Source of the DNA: Nymphaea colorata
Lineage: Eukaryota > Streptophyta > Magnoliopsida > Nymphaeales > Nymphaeaceae
Direction of reading: 5' to 3'
Assembly (NCBI RefSeq): GCF_008831285.2
Contig: NC_045145.1
Coordinates: forward strand, 10,970,802-11,034,801
DNA length: 64,000 nucleotides
Below the pieces are notes generated by a model, which was given only the letters and a program-made list of their open reading frames with translations, was not told the origin of the DNA and searched no databases. The position numbers and the translations under genes are program-made. Shown here piece by piece: positions 24,403 through 35,947 of the stretch; within the stretch, counting starts at the first letter, position 1, and each line of letters starts with the position of its first letter.

Positions 24403-25439
24403 GGGAATGTTGGTAAGGCTAATATCCCTTCAACAGACCAAAATGCAGCTCAAAGAGCTGGTTTTGGGAAAGGAATAGGCCTACCAACTGGGTAGGCTAG
24501 GGCCAAGCGCCCTGCAGCACGTTCGGCCTTGATCGTCTATGCACGCTGCAGTGCGAAGGATCGCAACTTAGATTTTTTTTTTTTTTTGAAGTGAAATTTT
24601 ATCATTTGTCGAGGCAAAATGGCTTCTTTTTTTTTTTTTTTGCAAAAAGGAGTCCTGCTTATGATTTGGACTCATTTTGGATCCAAATTGGAGGAAATGT
24701 CTGGGTCGATGCTAAAGGTTCGAATCACATATTTGGTCTGTGTTTAATCTTGAAGTATGGATTTTGGATCGATTTTATAAGGCGAACTTGAGTCACAAAG
24801 TGAGGAGGAGCTTGTGAGGGTTCGAATCACATATCTGGATTTTGGATCGATTTGGATCCTGGTTTTGGGTCTAGTGATGGATCTAAAACTCAGATTTGGT
24901 TTTAGATATGGATCTAGATCTATAACATAGTTTTCAATGTAGAGCTGGGATTTCAATACAGATCTGGATCCAAGGCTTGGTTTCAGATTTGGAGATTGGA
25001 TTTGGATCGGATCTATCTATAATTGGGATTTGAATCTAAAGTTCAGATTTAAGTATTTATGTGAAAATTTTGCGTTGAATCTAGATAAAAATTTAGATCT
25101 GAATTGTAGATTGAGGTTGGGATTGGGTTTAAAGTCTGAGATTGGATAAATTGGGTTCCAAATCGAGTCGACAATCAAATCGTAGAAGAAATTGATCAAA
25201 ATAAAGGGAAATCGAAGAACTTGATGCTTAAAATTCTTAAAATTATTGTAAATTTGCTATAAAATGTTTGAAAATGCTGAATATAGATTTGAAAATTTTG
25301 TGGTGATTACAGCTAACCTTTTCGTTGTTGTCATTCACATGACTCTCCAGAAGTACCAAAGAAACTTTTAGTGAACGAATAGATTAAACAAAAAAACGAG
25401 CAAGAAAGAGGAAGCAAGTGATCAATTTACAATGACGAT
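24403..25439. other. Non-coding, built of GGATTTGGATC-like words
   Basis: No gene is seen. From 24,640 to 25,180 words such as TTTGGATC, GATTTGGATCG and GGTTCGAATCACATAT recur (the last at 24,717 and 24,819). This resembles the word pattern at 3.1 and 5.8 kb in the opposite sense. A poly-T run and poly-A/T stretches occur near 24,570 and 24,630. Confidence 0.4.
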
Positions 25440-25690
25440 TCTCCTCATGTTATGTAGCTTATAATGGTGGCTTCCCAAATGTGAAGCCACCTCCCCTTTG
25501 TCCCCTCAAGGTTCAGAGTTGCTTGAGGACATGGGTGGTCATATGGTACATCATCCAACTTAAATATAATGTATGCCATCATTTGTAGTATATAAGAGTA
25601 GCACCCATAAGAATCGAATTAAGGACCCATCATTAGCGCGACACTCAGGTCAACCAACTATGCTATACAAATCTAAATCTAAGAAGTTTA
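25440..25690 (-). mobile_element. tRNA-derived SINE, minus strand
   Basis: Read on the minus strand, TAGCATAGTTGG (25,665-25,654) matches the pol III A-box of a tRNA-like promoter. About 32 bp on, CTTAATTCGATTCT (25,622-25,609) is a decayed B-box (GGTTCGATTCC type). The tRNA-unrelated body follows to about 25,440. The tRNA fold is not complete, so this is not a tRNA gene. A-box and B-box order, orientation and spacing fit a SINE head. The 3' end and target duplication were not resolved. Confidence 0.6.
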
Positions 25691-26384
25691 AGTAAGCTTA
25701 AGAATGATAGTTGGATACAAATTGGTATTGTTGAACAAAAAACTTGCTAGGAGTATCAAGTTTTTAGAAGAGGGTATTGTGTTCCTACTTCAAGTGGCTC
25801 TAGAAAGTGTGGTTAAGAAGTTTCGAGTACTAACAAATAGAGCATTGGGAAGATATCTTGATTTGACAGCCAATTTCAGCTAGTTTGCATGAACTTGATT
25901 GAGAGTTTGAATATGGTAATTGCAATAGACTGCATGGTCACAAAAAAAGCATTTTTTTAAAAAAAAAGTGAAAAAAATGATAAATTAAATTGTCGTTTAA
26001 AACTAAAAAACATGTTTTTAATGTGATTTGACACGGTTTTTTGTGTTTTTTCATTTTTTATGCCAAATAGTTTTTTTTTTCATTTTTTATTTGTTGTAAA
26101 TATACTTCTCTTTTGATGTTTGTGTTTTTAATTTCTCACTTATTTTATTTTTTTCCACTTTCAATTTTTTTTATTTTAAAAGAACTACCATATTGCTCCT
26201 TTTTTTCCTGTTTTGTTCAAACTCATTGTATTATACTTGAGAAAATCTCGCTGTTTAAAACTCTAAAATGTTATTTGTAACTATGCTTTAGAGCATAGTC
26301 ATGAGTATAACATTATTTTGAAATGTTGCCCTTGTATCATCATAAAAATAACATCAAATGTGAAAATTTTGTGATACTTTTACA

Positions 26385-26562
26385 ATGATGATAAATTTTA
26401 TCTTGTTAATGATGACCTCAATATGAGATTTGTGGCTATGATGATAAATTTTATCTTGTTAATGATGAACTCAATATGAGATTTGTGGCTATGCTTCAAA
26501 GAGACGTGCATATGACCTCAATATGAGATTTGTGGCTATGCTTCAAAGAGACGTGCATATGC
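26385..26562. repeat. Nested tandem duplications (53-bp and 47-bp units)
   Basis: A 53-bp unit starting ATGATGATAAATTTTATC occurs at 26,385 and 26,438 with one or two differences. Its right part is then duplicated with a 47-bp period (CTCAATATGAGATTTGTGG at 26,470 and 26,517). The near identity shows that both steps are recent. Confidence 0.85.
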
Positions 26563-26644
26563 ATTAAATGACATGTAAAAAAGCATGAACGATATGCATC
26601 TTTACATAGGCACATGCATGAAGCATACTTCACCTCACATGTTC

Positions 26645-26893
26645 TGTCGGGCGGGGTCGGGTTGGCCCGACGGGCCAGAAACTCGGGCCCGTCACGAATC
26701 CGATATTCAGGTATCGGGCCCGGCCCGGTTATACAATAAAAAAATGGTTTTAAATTATAAAATATTTTTTAATAAAATTTGTATTTTAAATAATAAAATA
26801 ATGTTAGTAAATTAAAATAATAGAAAATATTTTTTTAATATTAACGGGCCGGGTACGAGGCCCTTTGGTGGCCTGACGCACCACCCACTTCTA
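26645..26893. mobile_element. GGGCC-rich hAT-like element, copy 4 (left end decayed)
   Basis: The GC-rich left part (GTCGGGCGGGGTCGGGTTGG, from 26,645), the AT-rich centre (26,730-26,840) and the right end, reading TAGAAGTGGGTGGTGCGTC in reverse, follow the family layout. No matching left terminus or 8-bp duplication was found, so the left end is probably deleted or mutated. Confidence 0.55.
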
Positions 26894-27033
26894 GTTGTAT
26901 CAAATAAGCACATAAAAGAGATTACAGAGGATTTCTAAGCCACATAAATGATATTGCATTGTCGCTCATGCTTGGGACTTCGGTTGGTATTCTTTTAGCA
27001 ACATTAATTTCACTAATGTTTTTAGTTTACTGA

Positions 27034-27474
27034 CAGTGATGTTAACGGATTGAATTTAAATGAGATACACCTCAAACCATATCCATCTCCATCTTTTGGT
27101 TATTCACATATTCAGATTTTATACAAATAAAAAAAAGTCGCATCTGAATCTGAGTCCAAATCTGAATTCAAAATCCAATTTCACAACCCAAATTTGATTC
27201 GAATTTGATTTTTATATTCATATCCAAATCCAGATTTTGAGCCAAATTTTGCCAATTTCAAAATGTAACAACATTAGATATAGGATATTTATCTAAAAAT
27301 AAACCTGACCTGAATATGATCGGATATTTATATATATTTGAATCCGATCAAATGTCATTCCTTAAATCTGAATCTGATTTGATTTATTAATCAGTTATTT
27401 ATTTTTTCCGTATCCAATTTTTTTTATCAAATCAGTCGGATATCCGATTCAAATCAGAGATATTGACATCCTTA
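27034..27474. mobile_element. MITE of the GATGTCAAT family, copy A
   Basis: The left end CAGTGATGTTAACGGATT and the right end, in reverse TAAGGATGTCAATATCTC, are inverted repeats. Flanks TTTACTGA (27,026-27,033) and TTTACTTA (27,475-27,482) look like an 8-bp duplication with one mismatch. The interior is made of ATCCGAATC/GATTCGGAT-type words that pair between the two halves. No coding capacity. Confidence 0.6.
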
Positions 27475-27738
27475 TTTACTTACTGATGCTTTTTCTCTCT
27501 TTTACTCACATTGTTTTCGCCCAATTACTAAAGAGTCATTTTTTGTAGTGAACCTTCGCAAACAAATGGTCTTAACCATTACATATAAGTGGACTTAAAT
27601 GTTAACTATCAATCTCAGTAGTAACACTTTATTACGATCTCATGAATCTTCTCCAAAAAAATGTAACCGACTCATAGAACACTATAACAAGTGTTGTTAC
27701 ACTTTTGAGGAAGATTCATAAAACAGTAACAGTATATC

Positions 27739-28126
27739 TAAGGATGTCAATATATCTTATTTGAATCGGACATCCGAACGAACCGATCCAAAACAATCAG
27801 ATATGGAAAAAAAAAATCCTATTAAGAAATTGGATCACATTCTGATTTAATAAATGACATCTGATCATATTCATATTCGTTACATAATTATCCGGTTGGA
27901 TAATGATTCGAACCTGATTCATTTTTAGACAAATATCTTGTATCTAATGCTATTCAATTTTGAAAATCGGCAAAATCCGATTCAAAATTTGGATATAGAT
28001 TTGGATTGTAAAATCGTATTTTGGATTTGGATTCAGATATGACTTTTTTTTTGTTCGTATCCGAATATGTAAATATCCAAAACAGTGAATGTAATTAAGG
28101 ATATATCCAATCCATTGACATCCCTA
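27739..28126. mobile_element. MITE of the GATGTCAAT family, copy B
   Basis: The left end TAAGGATGTCAATATATC and the right end, in reverse TAGGGATGTCAATGGATTGG, are inverted repeats. Flanks AGTATATC and AATATGTC are compatible with a decayed 8-bp duplication (two mismatches). The interior shares TTGGATTTGGATTCAGAT-like words with copy A and with 34.7-35.06 kb. No coding capacity. Confidence 0.65.
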
Positions 28127-28134
28127 AATATGTC

Positions 28135-29728
28135 ATTGTTTTCGAACGCATCGAAGTTTTACATTGCTAAGAGGCGACCAGAACAGTAGTTCATCTGAGA
28201 GAAAAAGAAATGTATATCACCATTCAAGCAAGCAATCAAGGATAGAAAAAGAAAAGTTTTTGTCTTCATCAGAAAAGCAAAAGTTTGGATCATCATCCCA
28301 AGGCACTTATCAATGAACTGAGGTTCTTCCACCAATAATGGCAGTTTGTTGTGGCTCACATGCAGATTCTGCTGCTGTGTGGGTGGGTAGCAGAAGGGAC
28401 CCATGTGCTGAAGAGGTTGGCAGTTTATTCCAGCCAACAAGGAAAACAGCCATTTCCATATGAAAATTTTTCCTCACAAACAGGCCAAACTCTGTCTAGC
28501 TTATTAAAACTGGAAATTTTTTGCTTCAGTTTCCCAGCTACCCATGTTTGGTGTGATGAAAACAAATGAAAACAGAAGATCTAATTGCCCGATTTAAGGC
28601 TCAATTCCCATTCTGCACTATTCAAAAACCTGGCATTTTCTGAACTGAGGCCATGCTTTTCTGCAAGTCTTCATTTTGATATTAGATATTGCAATTCACT
28701 ATCAAATGGATCCATGTCCTCTTCCTCGTGTTATTTTCCATGGAGAATCACACGAGGACAATGTTCTCTCTCTCTCTCTCGAACAAGTGAAAATTTCCAT
28801 AAAATTTGGTGACCTTTACAAGGGCTGCTTCACTGTTTTGCTATTCATATATTTATCACAAACCGGGGGCCTATGCACCTTTCTCTCTCCTTCCAGTTGA
28901 ATTAATATCGTCGGAAAAATTGAGAAGCTTCTCGAATAGAAATTTTAGAGAAAGCTTGACACACCCCTTTCCTTTTAAATTTTCAATTGGCACTTACATA
29001 TGGAGATCTATTACTAAAAATTAAAATGGAGAGCAGGACGCATGCCCCAATATATATATATATATATACACACATATAATGGCATTGTTGTCTGTTTAAT
29101 CGGAATCAAAATACCACCTATCCATGATGCAAAAATGGATCCTGAAATGAAAACATCTTCACAACATGATCGTGAATTTGACGGCGCTGCGTTTTCGATC
29201 AAAGGCGAAGAACCACCGCCTGTTTGGTCAGCCGTGTCTGGACGAAAACATCTTCTAAATGTGACTGTGAATTAATTGATCGCATTGTCTCTTTGATCCG
29301 AAGCAAAGAAACGCAAAAAGTGGATCCAAAAGAAACTGAACTCATGCGTTGACAAGATCTGATATCAACATGGCTTCCATCTTACACCACAGTTTCCCTC
29401 CAATAAAGCATCTTCTTCATCAAAGATCAAGTTGGGACAGGGACGGCGCAAAATTAAGATTTGGGCATTTGCATAAACTCTGATAGAAATCCAAAAATGC
29501 TGAACTTCTGGATCTATATATTGGTATACATTTATAATGCACATAAGCACCACATCCTCTCCTTGTTCTTGAAAACAGTACATTGGGCCAACAAATGAAA
29601 GATTTAACAAAACGCCTCCGACATTCACATGAATGTCAAAGAAAGATTTGGAACCAATTACCGCATTCCTCTTGATGCGCCCAGGCTGTTCCGTTCGGAT
29701 ACGCCAGATAACTGTGCCGGAACCGATC
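28135..29728. other. No convincing gene; unassigned short frames
   Basis: Minus-strand frames at 28,159-28,440 and 29,365-29,838 have fairly balanced amino-acid composition. They show no family motif and are not connected by clear splice sites. A TA microsatellite lies at 29,050-29,068. Decayed exons of a minus-strand gene cannot be excluded. Confidence 0.35.
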
Positions 29729-29986
29729 TCAGGCCGGTGGGAGCACAAGGGGCGAGAGTAGGGGAATGGGTAGCTTCTCGTTCGAGCAGACATTGGTTGC
29801 ATCTGTTTGCTTCGCGCTCCACTTTGCGCCGTCCTCAAATATCAACAATGGCGGCCTGGTTTTCACCTGGATCGGCGCAGGGGCCTTGTTCTGCAGCCGG
29901 CTGAGTGCTCTTCTGTACTCAAAATGATCAGGAGAATAAGGATTGAGGAAACCAGGGAAGGTGGTGACCTCACTGTTCTTCTCCAT
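29729..29986 (-). CDS. Possible first exon of an unknown protein
   Basis: An 85-codon frame starts at 29,986, directly behind a minus-strand GA-rich leader (the CT run at 29,988-30,040 on the plus strand). It begins MEKNSEVTTFPGFLNPYSPD and continues with a balanced, protein-like composition (Arg-Arg, Pro-Ala-Pro, Phe-Glu-Asp-Gly). I do not recognise the family. After about residue 70 a second frame (29,838 down to about 29,660) looks more protein-like, which may mean a frameshift or a splice. It could equally be chance. No downstream exon could be assigned. Confidence 0.25.
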   Translation of the reverse strand: MEKNSEVTTFPGFLNPYSPDHFEYRRALSRLQNKAPAPIQVKTRPPLLIFEDGAKWSAKQTDATNVCSNEKLPIPLLSPLVLPPA

Positions 29987-29987
29987 T

Positions 29988-30040
29988 CCTCTCTCTCTCT
30001 CTCTACTCTCTCTTTCTCTCTACTCTCTCTCTCTCTGTTT
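29988..30040. repeat. CT-rich microsatellite
   Basis: An interrupted (CT)n run with CTTT and TACT interruptions, CTCTCTCT on both sides. It would be a purine-rich leader for the minus-strand frame next to it. Confidence 0.8.
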
Positions 30041-32655
30041 CTGTTTGTGGGGAGGGGCTATTTTATTTGTTGATGAAGTGTATTGTGATAAGCATGAAGC
30101 AGAACTACCAATATATTCCTTACCAATTGGTCTAGGAGATCGGGTTGAAGATCGTGCGGTCTTGGTTTATGGGGACTTCACTTACCTTTTCTTACGCATT
30201 TTACTCTTCTTGGGAATAAAGGCCTGTAACGCGTAAGGGAGAAACTTTGAGACAGCCCCCTGATAAAATTCCTTTTTCGTCAAACCTCCTGTAGATGGAG
30301 TAATTGCAAATGGCATTGCAAAATGTTTTCATGGGGCTTAGCATGGGCTTAGCATAGTTTCATAAATCCAATTTTGACCCAAATATGTCTTCAATGACAT
30401 TTTGATTATTTTCTCCAACTTTTTATTTTTTATATTTTTTTCTATTTTATCGTATATTAATTCGAAAAAATAGGATACAAAAAAAAAATAATATGTGATT
30501 AAAAAAATAGATCAGATTCAAATTTAAGTAACATCTTATAAAATTCAAATTCAGCTTCTAAAATCCATAAATACCATATAGATTGCAGTCAGACTTAATT
30601 TTAAATAAAACATCATATATCCAATGCTTTTACGTTTCAAAAATTAGAAGATTGGGATTGGGATATAAATGTAAAAGTCGGATAATCTGATTTAAATTGT
30701 GAAATCAGATTTTGAATTTGAATTCCGATACGACTTTTCTTTGTTCGTAATGTCAAAAAAATAAAAATAAAAATGGTTAAGAGTTATCGTATTTTAATCA
30801 AATCCATCCACATCCTAATGGAAACTAGAAAAAGGCGTGAACGACATGCATGAACCACTATTCGTCGTTCATTTCATAAGATCCGATGGTTGAACTTTGA
30901 AAATGAACGGGGAAAATCTTTACTACCCTTCATCAAGAGCGTGGGATAAAAAAGATATAAGCAATCGCGGCATGTACAAGTTTGAATGCATGCACCTTTA
31001 CTTGTATCTTACTCATAAAATCTTCTTGGTCAATTAAATTTCACGTGATTTATGATAGACAGTGGTCCATACAATCTATGATATGTCTTTCTGAGTCAAA
31101 ACATATATACAAACTACCTTAATAAATAATATTAAAGCTAGTCCTGTTAAGAGAAATGGTAAGATACATCTTCGTGCTAAATTGGTGCACGCAGTAGTGG
31201 TGGAGGAGCCACAAATAGACTGGTGTGGGCAGTTGCCTACATTAGCTTCTCAATTTTCTTTCATTTTTACATTAAGATCGTTTAAGATTTACTTTATCAT
31301 ACATGTAAGGGCCTTTTAAGCATGAAAACAAGTGAATCAGTGCTCTTCTAAAAAAAATTTACGTCTTCACCATTGACACTCAAGTTTAACTTGCACATGA
31401 AGTGACACTTTATGTGATTTGACTTGCACATAAAGTGACACTTTATGTGATTTGACTTGCGCTCACACGGCAATCAAGGTCTCTCTATGTTTCACATTTT
31501 GTCTATATTATGAAATTATACATAAATAACTTATTGACACCTGCCAAATGCATCTCCCTCTTTTTGTTGCATCCATTCATTTCCTTGCATTTGAATCAAA
31601 TGTATTTTAGGGATTTTAAGAGGACATTTGACAATTCTCAATAACAACTAATTTCATATATCTGATCTAAAGATTGGTATGTGTGTAGTATAGTATTTTA
31701 TGAATTTGCTATTTGAAACAAATTCACCAAGGTTGTTTAATATCAATAAGTTATTGTTATTATCTCATAAATATGAGTAAAAAATATGAAGTGAATTCAT
31801 GGAGTACTTTTTAAAGGGTTCAATGAATCTAATCAAATTTATGTTAGGGGTTACTATTTTTATATGACCCCAAGTAACATTATTACTATAAAATGAATCT
31901 GCACAAAAAAATGAGACAAATTCATGGAACACATAACAAATGGTCAATTAATTTGCTTCTTTTGTTAAGGTAGATTTATGAAACACTAACCATTATCACT
32001 ATTGCCAAATGGCCCCTAAAGCTCACTATCTTTTTCCTTATCAAAATACATGCTATAGAATATTGAGAAAAGTAGATACAAAAAAATATTAAACAAGTTT
32101 CTCGTTGATCCTTAAGTACATATTATAAAAAATGGTTTTGGAATCAAATCAACCAAGTTGCCAGTTTGATAGATTCAGCTAAACTGGTTGTGAACCGGCA
32201 AAGAGAAAAATACAAATAAAAATAAAAAATTACTTTTTAAACATGAAAAGTTTTTTTTTTTAATGTTAAAAGAGAAAACACAGCAGTTTTGAATTAGCCA
32301 CCAAACCAGATGTGCTCAGAAACGAAAGATTGAAGCCAATTCTGACTACCTTGGCGATGAATAATAAAAAGGACAAAGGTAAAAAGAAAAACAAAGACAA
32401 AAACAACCGAGTTGTTCCAAATACGGGAAATGTGAGGCACCATTTTGGTCCTTGGATGGGGCCCTCTGCAGTTCCCCAAATTTAATAAAAGTCCACCTTT
32501 TTACAGCAAGTCATAGCAAGTCATTCAAAGCTTGGTGGGCGCTTCATAAATCACGTCATTTATGTCTTATTTATTACTTACGGTCTTGGGACAAGCAAAA
32601 ACAAACAGTTCTGTCTTCTTCTTCCCCAAGTGGACTATGAACCCTCGAGAATCCA
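30041..32655. other. Non-coding AT-rich DNA with repeat relics
   Basis: No gene is seen. At 30,460-30,830 GATTCAAATT and GATTTTGAATTTGAATTCCGA words look like a decayed GATGTCAAT-family MITE. At 31,192 CAGTAGTGGTGGAGGAGCCA begins a segment resembling the CAGGGGCGGAGCC terminus, followed by a GTGTGGGCAGTTGCCTACA phrase that recurs at 33.6, 36.0 and 36.8 kb. Confidence 0.4.
31389..31465. repeat. 33-bp tandem duplication
   Basis: ACTTGCACATGAAGTGACAC begins at 31,389 and recurs, with one change, at 31,422. A third partial unit (ACTTGCGCT) begins at 31,455. The copies are almost identical. Confidence 0.85.
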
Positions 32656-32659
32656 CCTC

Positions 32660-33300
32660 CCCATGTGTCTGCAGATTTCTCTCTTTGACCATCTTGGGCC
32701 GTGGATCCAATAAACTGGATCGGGTCAGGCCAGGACACCAATTGGTCTAGTGGCTCCAAAACTCATCTTGTGGGTAGTAGCGGTCAGGGGCATGATGGTA
32801 AATTTGTTTATTTTTTGAAAGAATAAACGGAAAATATATATTATTTACAAATCTCTAAAGAATTATCAAAACACAGTTTAAAAATGACATGAGGCAGTCT
32901 TGAATTCGCCAAGAGATTGAATCAGTTGATCCACTTGAGGTACGAGGTGGAGGCAGGCAGGTGTGAGGTACATGTGGGCAATTGAACTCTAATCAACGAT
33001 CCACCATCATGTGTGATTGCAGATTCCTCTCTTTGACCATATTGGGCCATCGACCCAGTAAATTGGATCGAACTAGTCTCCATGTTAGGTCTAGTGGCTC
33101 AAAAATGAGACCAGCTACTAGCCTACAATAAGGGGCATAAGGGTAAATTGTTTTTTTAAAAAGAGTAATAAAGAATATATTTTATTCACAAATCTCTAAA
33201 AGACTATCAAATAAATAGTTTAACAAAGACATCTGGCACTTTTGAATGGATCATGGAATTGAATCGGTTGATTTACTTGGGATCAGCGACACATGTAGGT
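32660..33300. repeat. Two diverged copies of a 345-bp unit
   Basis: Unit 1 starts near 32,662 (ATGTGTCTGCAGATTTCTC) and unit 2 near 33,006 (ATGTGTGATTGCAGATTCC). The following phrases run in the same order in both: TTGACCAT(C/A)TTGGGCC, AACTGGATCG or AATTGGATCG, GTCTAGTGGCTC, GGGGCAT, then ACAAATCTCTAAA and GAATC(A/G)GTTGAT. The copies are about 344 bp apart. The tail also resembles 33,530 and 35,955. Confidence 0.7.
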
Positions 33301-33320
33301 GTTTGCTGAATGTGGGTAAT

Positions 33321-33435
33321 TGTTTGACTGACCCTAAAGACTTCTTCTTTTCATATTTGACATTTTTGAACAATTTTTGTTTGACTGACCCTAAAGACTT
33401 CTTCTTTTCATATTTGATATTTTTGAACAATTTTT
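33321..33435. repeat. 57-bp tandem duplication
   Basis: TGTTTGACTGACCCTAAAGA begins at 33,321 and again at 33,378. The units are identical apart from one base (TTGACATT against TTGATATT). Confidence 0.9.
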
Positions 33436-33848
33436 CTCATTTACATATTGGTTTCCCTTAATTTTTTTTTTTTTTTAAATTGCTCTACCCCTTCCCCTTC
33501 TTCGGTCAGCTGACATTGAAGACATTCAGATGTGGGCACTCTTAAAGTGGCTGTGGAATTTAATCAGTTGATTCATTTGGGATCAGAGGCATAAATAGGT
33601 GTGCGCTACATGTGGGCAATTGTCTACCCTAACTCTGAAAAGCTTCTTGTTTTTATATTGATATTCATGAGTAATTTTTTTCATTTACATATTAGTACTC
33701 CTTAAAAATTTTAAATTTTAAATTTTAAAATTTAGTGGTTTGGGTACATACGGGGCACTAGCCTGGGTCTGGTGTGGACGTCGCATGGGTTGAACATATG
33801 GGGCACTAGTCTGGGTCTGGTGTGGACACCGCGTGGGTTGAACCTAGG

Positions 33849-34012
33849 TTCAACTCCATCATGATATAAATTTTCAAAAGTCAGTGGGCAGTGGCCCACA
33901 CCAGCCTTACAATTTGTACTTGATATGTGGTTCAACTCCATCATGATATAAATTTTCAAAAGTCAGTGGGCAGTGGCCCACACCAGCCTTACAATTTGTA
34001 CTTGATATGTGG
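33849..34012. repeat. 82-bp tandem duplication
   Basis: Units at 33,849-33,930 and 33,931-34,012 start TTCAACTCCATCATGATATA and end TACTTGATATGTGG. They look identical by eye, so the duplication is recent. The related segment at 36,220-36,362 has a single unit with a different insertion. Confidence 0.92.
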
Positions 34013-34685
34013 ACAAATACAAAGAGATGACCCCTAAAATTGGGACCATTTTTTATCATGTAATGTATGCATGAGCGGCAAGACTACCTTGTTGTTGTTG
34101 TCATGGAAAGCATGTGACTAGCTGTCATTTCTTTTTTTTTTATTATTATTGAAGACGCATTATTATATTAACACAACATTTTACCGCAAGGTCTCTAGTA
34201 AAAAAATAAACGGCACAATTCGAAAAATAATGTCCAAGGGCTAATACTCTGAAAAATCTTCAAAAATACCCCTAAAAGGGAAAAAAAATCCACCTGATAC
34301 CTCAGGCGGAGCTGGTGTGGGCAGTTCCTCAAGATTTTTTTTTTTTTTTTAATCAATACCTTTAAATATTTGTCATTTATGTACATAACTGCCCCTTCTG
34401 ATGAAGAATGTTCTAGAAAATTGTTGCAACAAATTATGGAGTTCAAGACTGTGGATCTAAGACCACCGTCATGTCTTAAATTAGTGAATCTCAAGTCAAA
34501 AGAATCAAGGAATTTAAAGTCAAAGCGGAAAAGGACTTTGACTTGCGATGCATAGATTTCAAGACGCACTTTCCACAAATCCCTGGTGTAATCTTTAAAA
34601 TATTATTTTAAATACTTGTTAGAAATCACATATACGAAATCATAAGATATAAGGTCTTATGATATCAGAATCTGATGCCTTCAAG

Positions 34686-35059
34686 TAGGGATGCCAATAT
34701 ATACAATTTGAATTGGATATTCGACTGATCTGATTCAAAAAAATTAAATATGAAAAAAAAATTAATATCCGATTAAGAAATCAAATTGAATTCGGATTTA
34801 ATAAATGACATTAGGTAGGATTCAGATTCAGATTTGGACATGTATAAATATCCGACCAGATTCGGATTGGATTCGTTTTTAGACAAGTATCATGTATCTA
34901 ATGCTATTAAGTTTTGAAAATTAACAAAATCCAGTTCAAAATTCGGATTCTAATTTGGATCATGAATTTTATTTATTCGAATCTGAATTTGTGAATATTC
35001 GAAAAAGCAGATATGATTAAAGATATATCCAATCCGAATTTGATCTATTGACATCCCTA
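34686..35059. mobile_element. MITE of the GATGTCAAT family, copy C, with an empty-site paralogue
   Basis: The 374-bp element starts TAGGGATGCCAATATATA and in reverse from the right starts TAGGGATGTCAATAGATC. Flanks CCTTCAAG (34,678-34,685) and CCCCCAAG (35,060-35,067) fit an 8-bp duplication. The surrounding repeat is present without the element at 37,310-37,480, where CCTCTAAG (37,441-37,448) stands once, between the same left and right sequences. This empty site defines the insertion. No coding capacity. Confidence 0.82.
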
Positions 35060-35217
35060 CCCCCAAGGCTATATACCATTACGATTCGTAGGTTTGGGTA
35101 CTAGTTCCGGCTTTCATCTGAGTGATAAGATAAAATACTCCTCATGCTCATCCAAAAAAGGTTATAGTAAAAAAACAAATCCATAATGAGTTGGTGAAAC
35201 ATAACTTAGTCAAGCAA

Positions 35218-35671
35218 TAATTGTATTTATATTCTTGAATTCTATTTACAACAAAGCTTTTTGACGTGTATAATTAGCTTCAACTTATCCAATATGGGAG
35301 ATAATGTACGTGTGCATTTGGATAAAATTTCATGGGCTTTCTTAATTAATCAGTTTGTTTAATGGACAGTGACATAGCCATATAGATATGACAATATTAT
35401 CTTATGAAAAGATAAGATTAGACAAGCCACTAATCGGATGATGAAACCTGATCATATGCACCAAGTATTGGATCTTACATTGAAGATGTCAATAAATTCA
35501 ATTTAGATCTGAGTTCCTACTGAACTGCTTTTAAAAGGAAAAAAAACCTAGCAGTTACAAAAAAAAAAAAATTTACATCCGATTAAGAAATTCGATTCAT
35601 ATTTGAGAAATGGCATTCTATTCGATTTGGATTTCAATAAATATCCCAATAGGATTTGGGTTTGGATCAGA

Positions 35672-35752
<81 letters not shown>

Positions 35753-35947
35753 AATGTGAAGACATTTTGAAAGTTGGTTCATATTGTAATGTGGTTAGGA
35801 TGTAACTTAAAAGATGGATTTGGATTCAGATCGGAGTTGGTGGTTTTTGTTTTTCTCTGAACGTATAAAAACTTAAATCAGTTACTGACTGCCTACCAAT
35901 CACTGGCTCAATTAGGTGTGCCAAACCCTTTAAGGACATATCATATC
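35218..35947. repeat. Direct repeat copy A flanking the zinc-finger region
   Basis: About 730 bp shared, collinear, with 43,768-44,500. Shared landmarks are TTTACAACAAAGCTTTTTGAC, TTAATGGACAGTGACATAGC, ACCTGATCATATGCACCAAG, GATGTCAATAAATTCAATTT, a long TA microsatellite, and CTTTAAGGACATATCAT at the right edge. Copy A has its TA run at 35,673-35,750. Confidence 0.88.
35673..35750. repeat. (TA)n microsatellite
   Basis: An almost pure TA run of roughly 75 bp inside direct-repeat copy A. The counterpart in copy B (44,227-44,296) is similar, so the run predates the duplication. Confidence 0.95.

Noticed and set aside
25609-25665. A tRNA gene
   Set aside because: Only the A-box and a weak B-box are present. 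The acceptor stem and anticodon arm do not pair, so a SINE head fits better.
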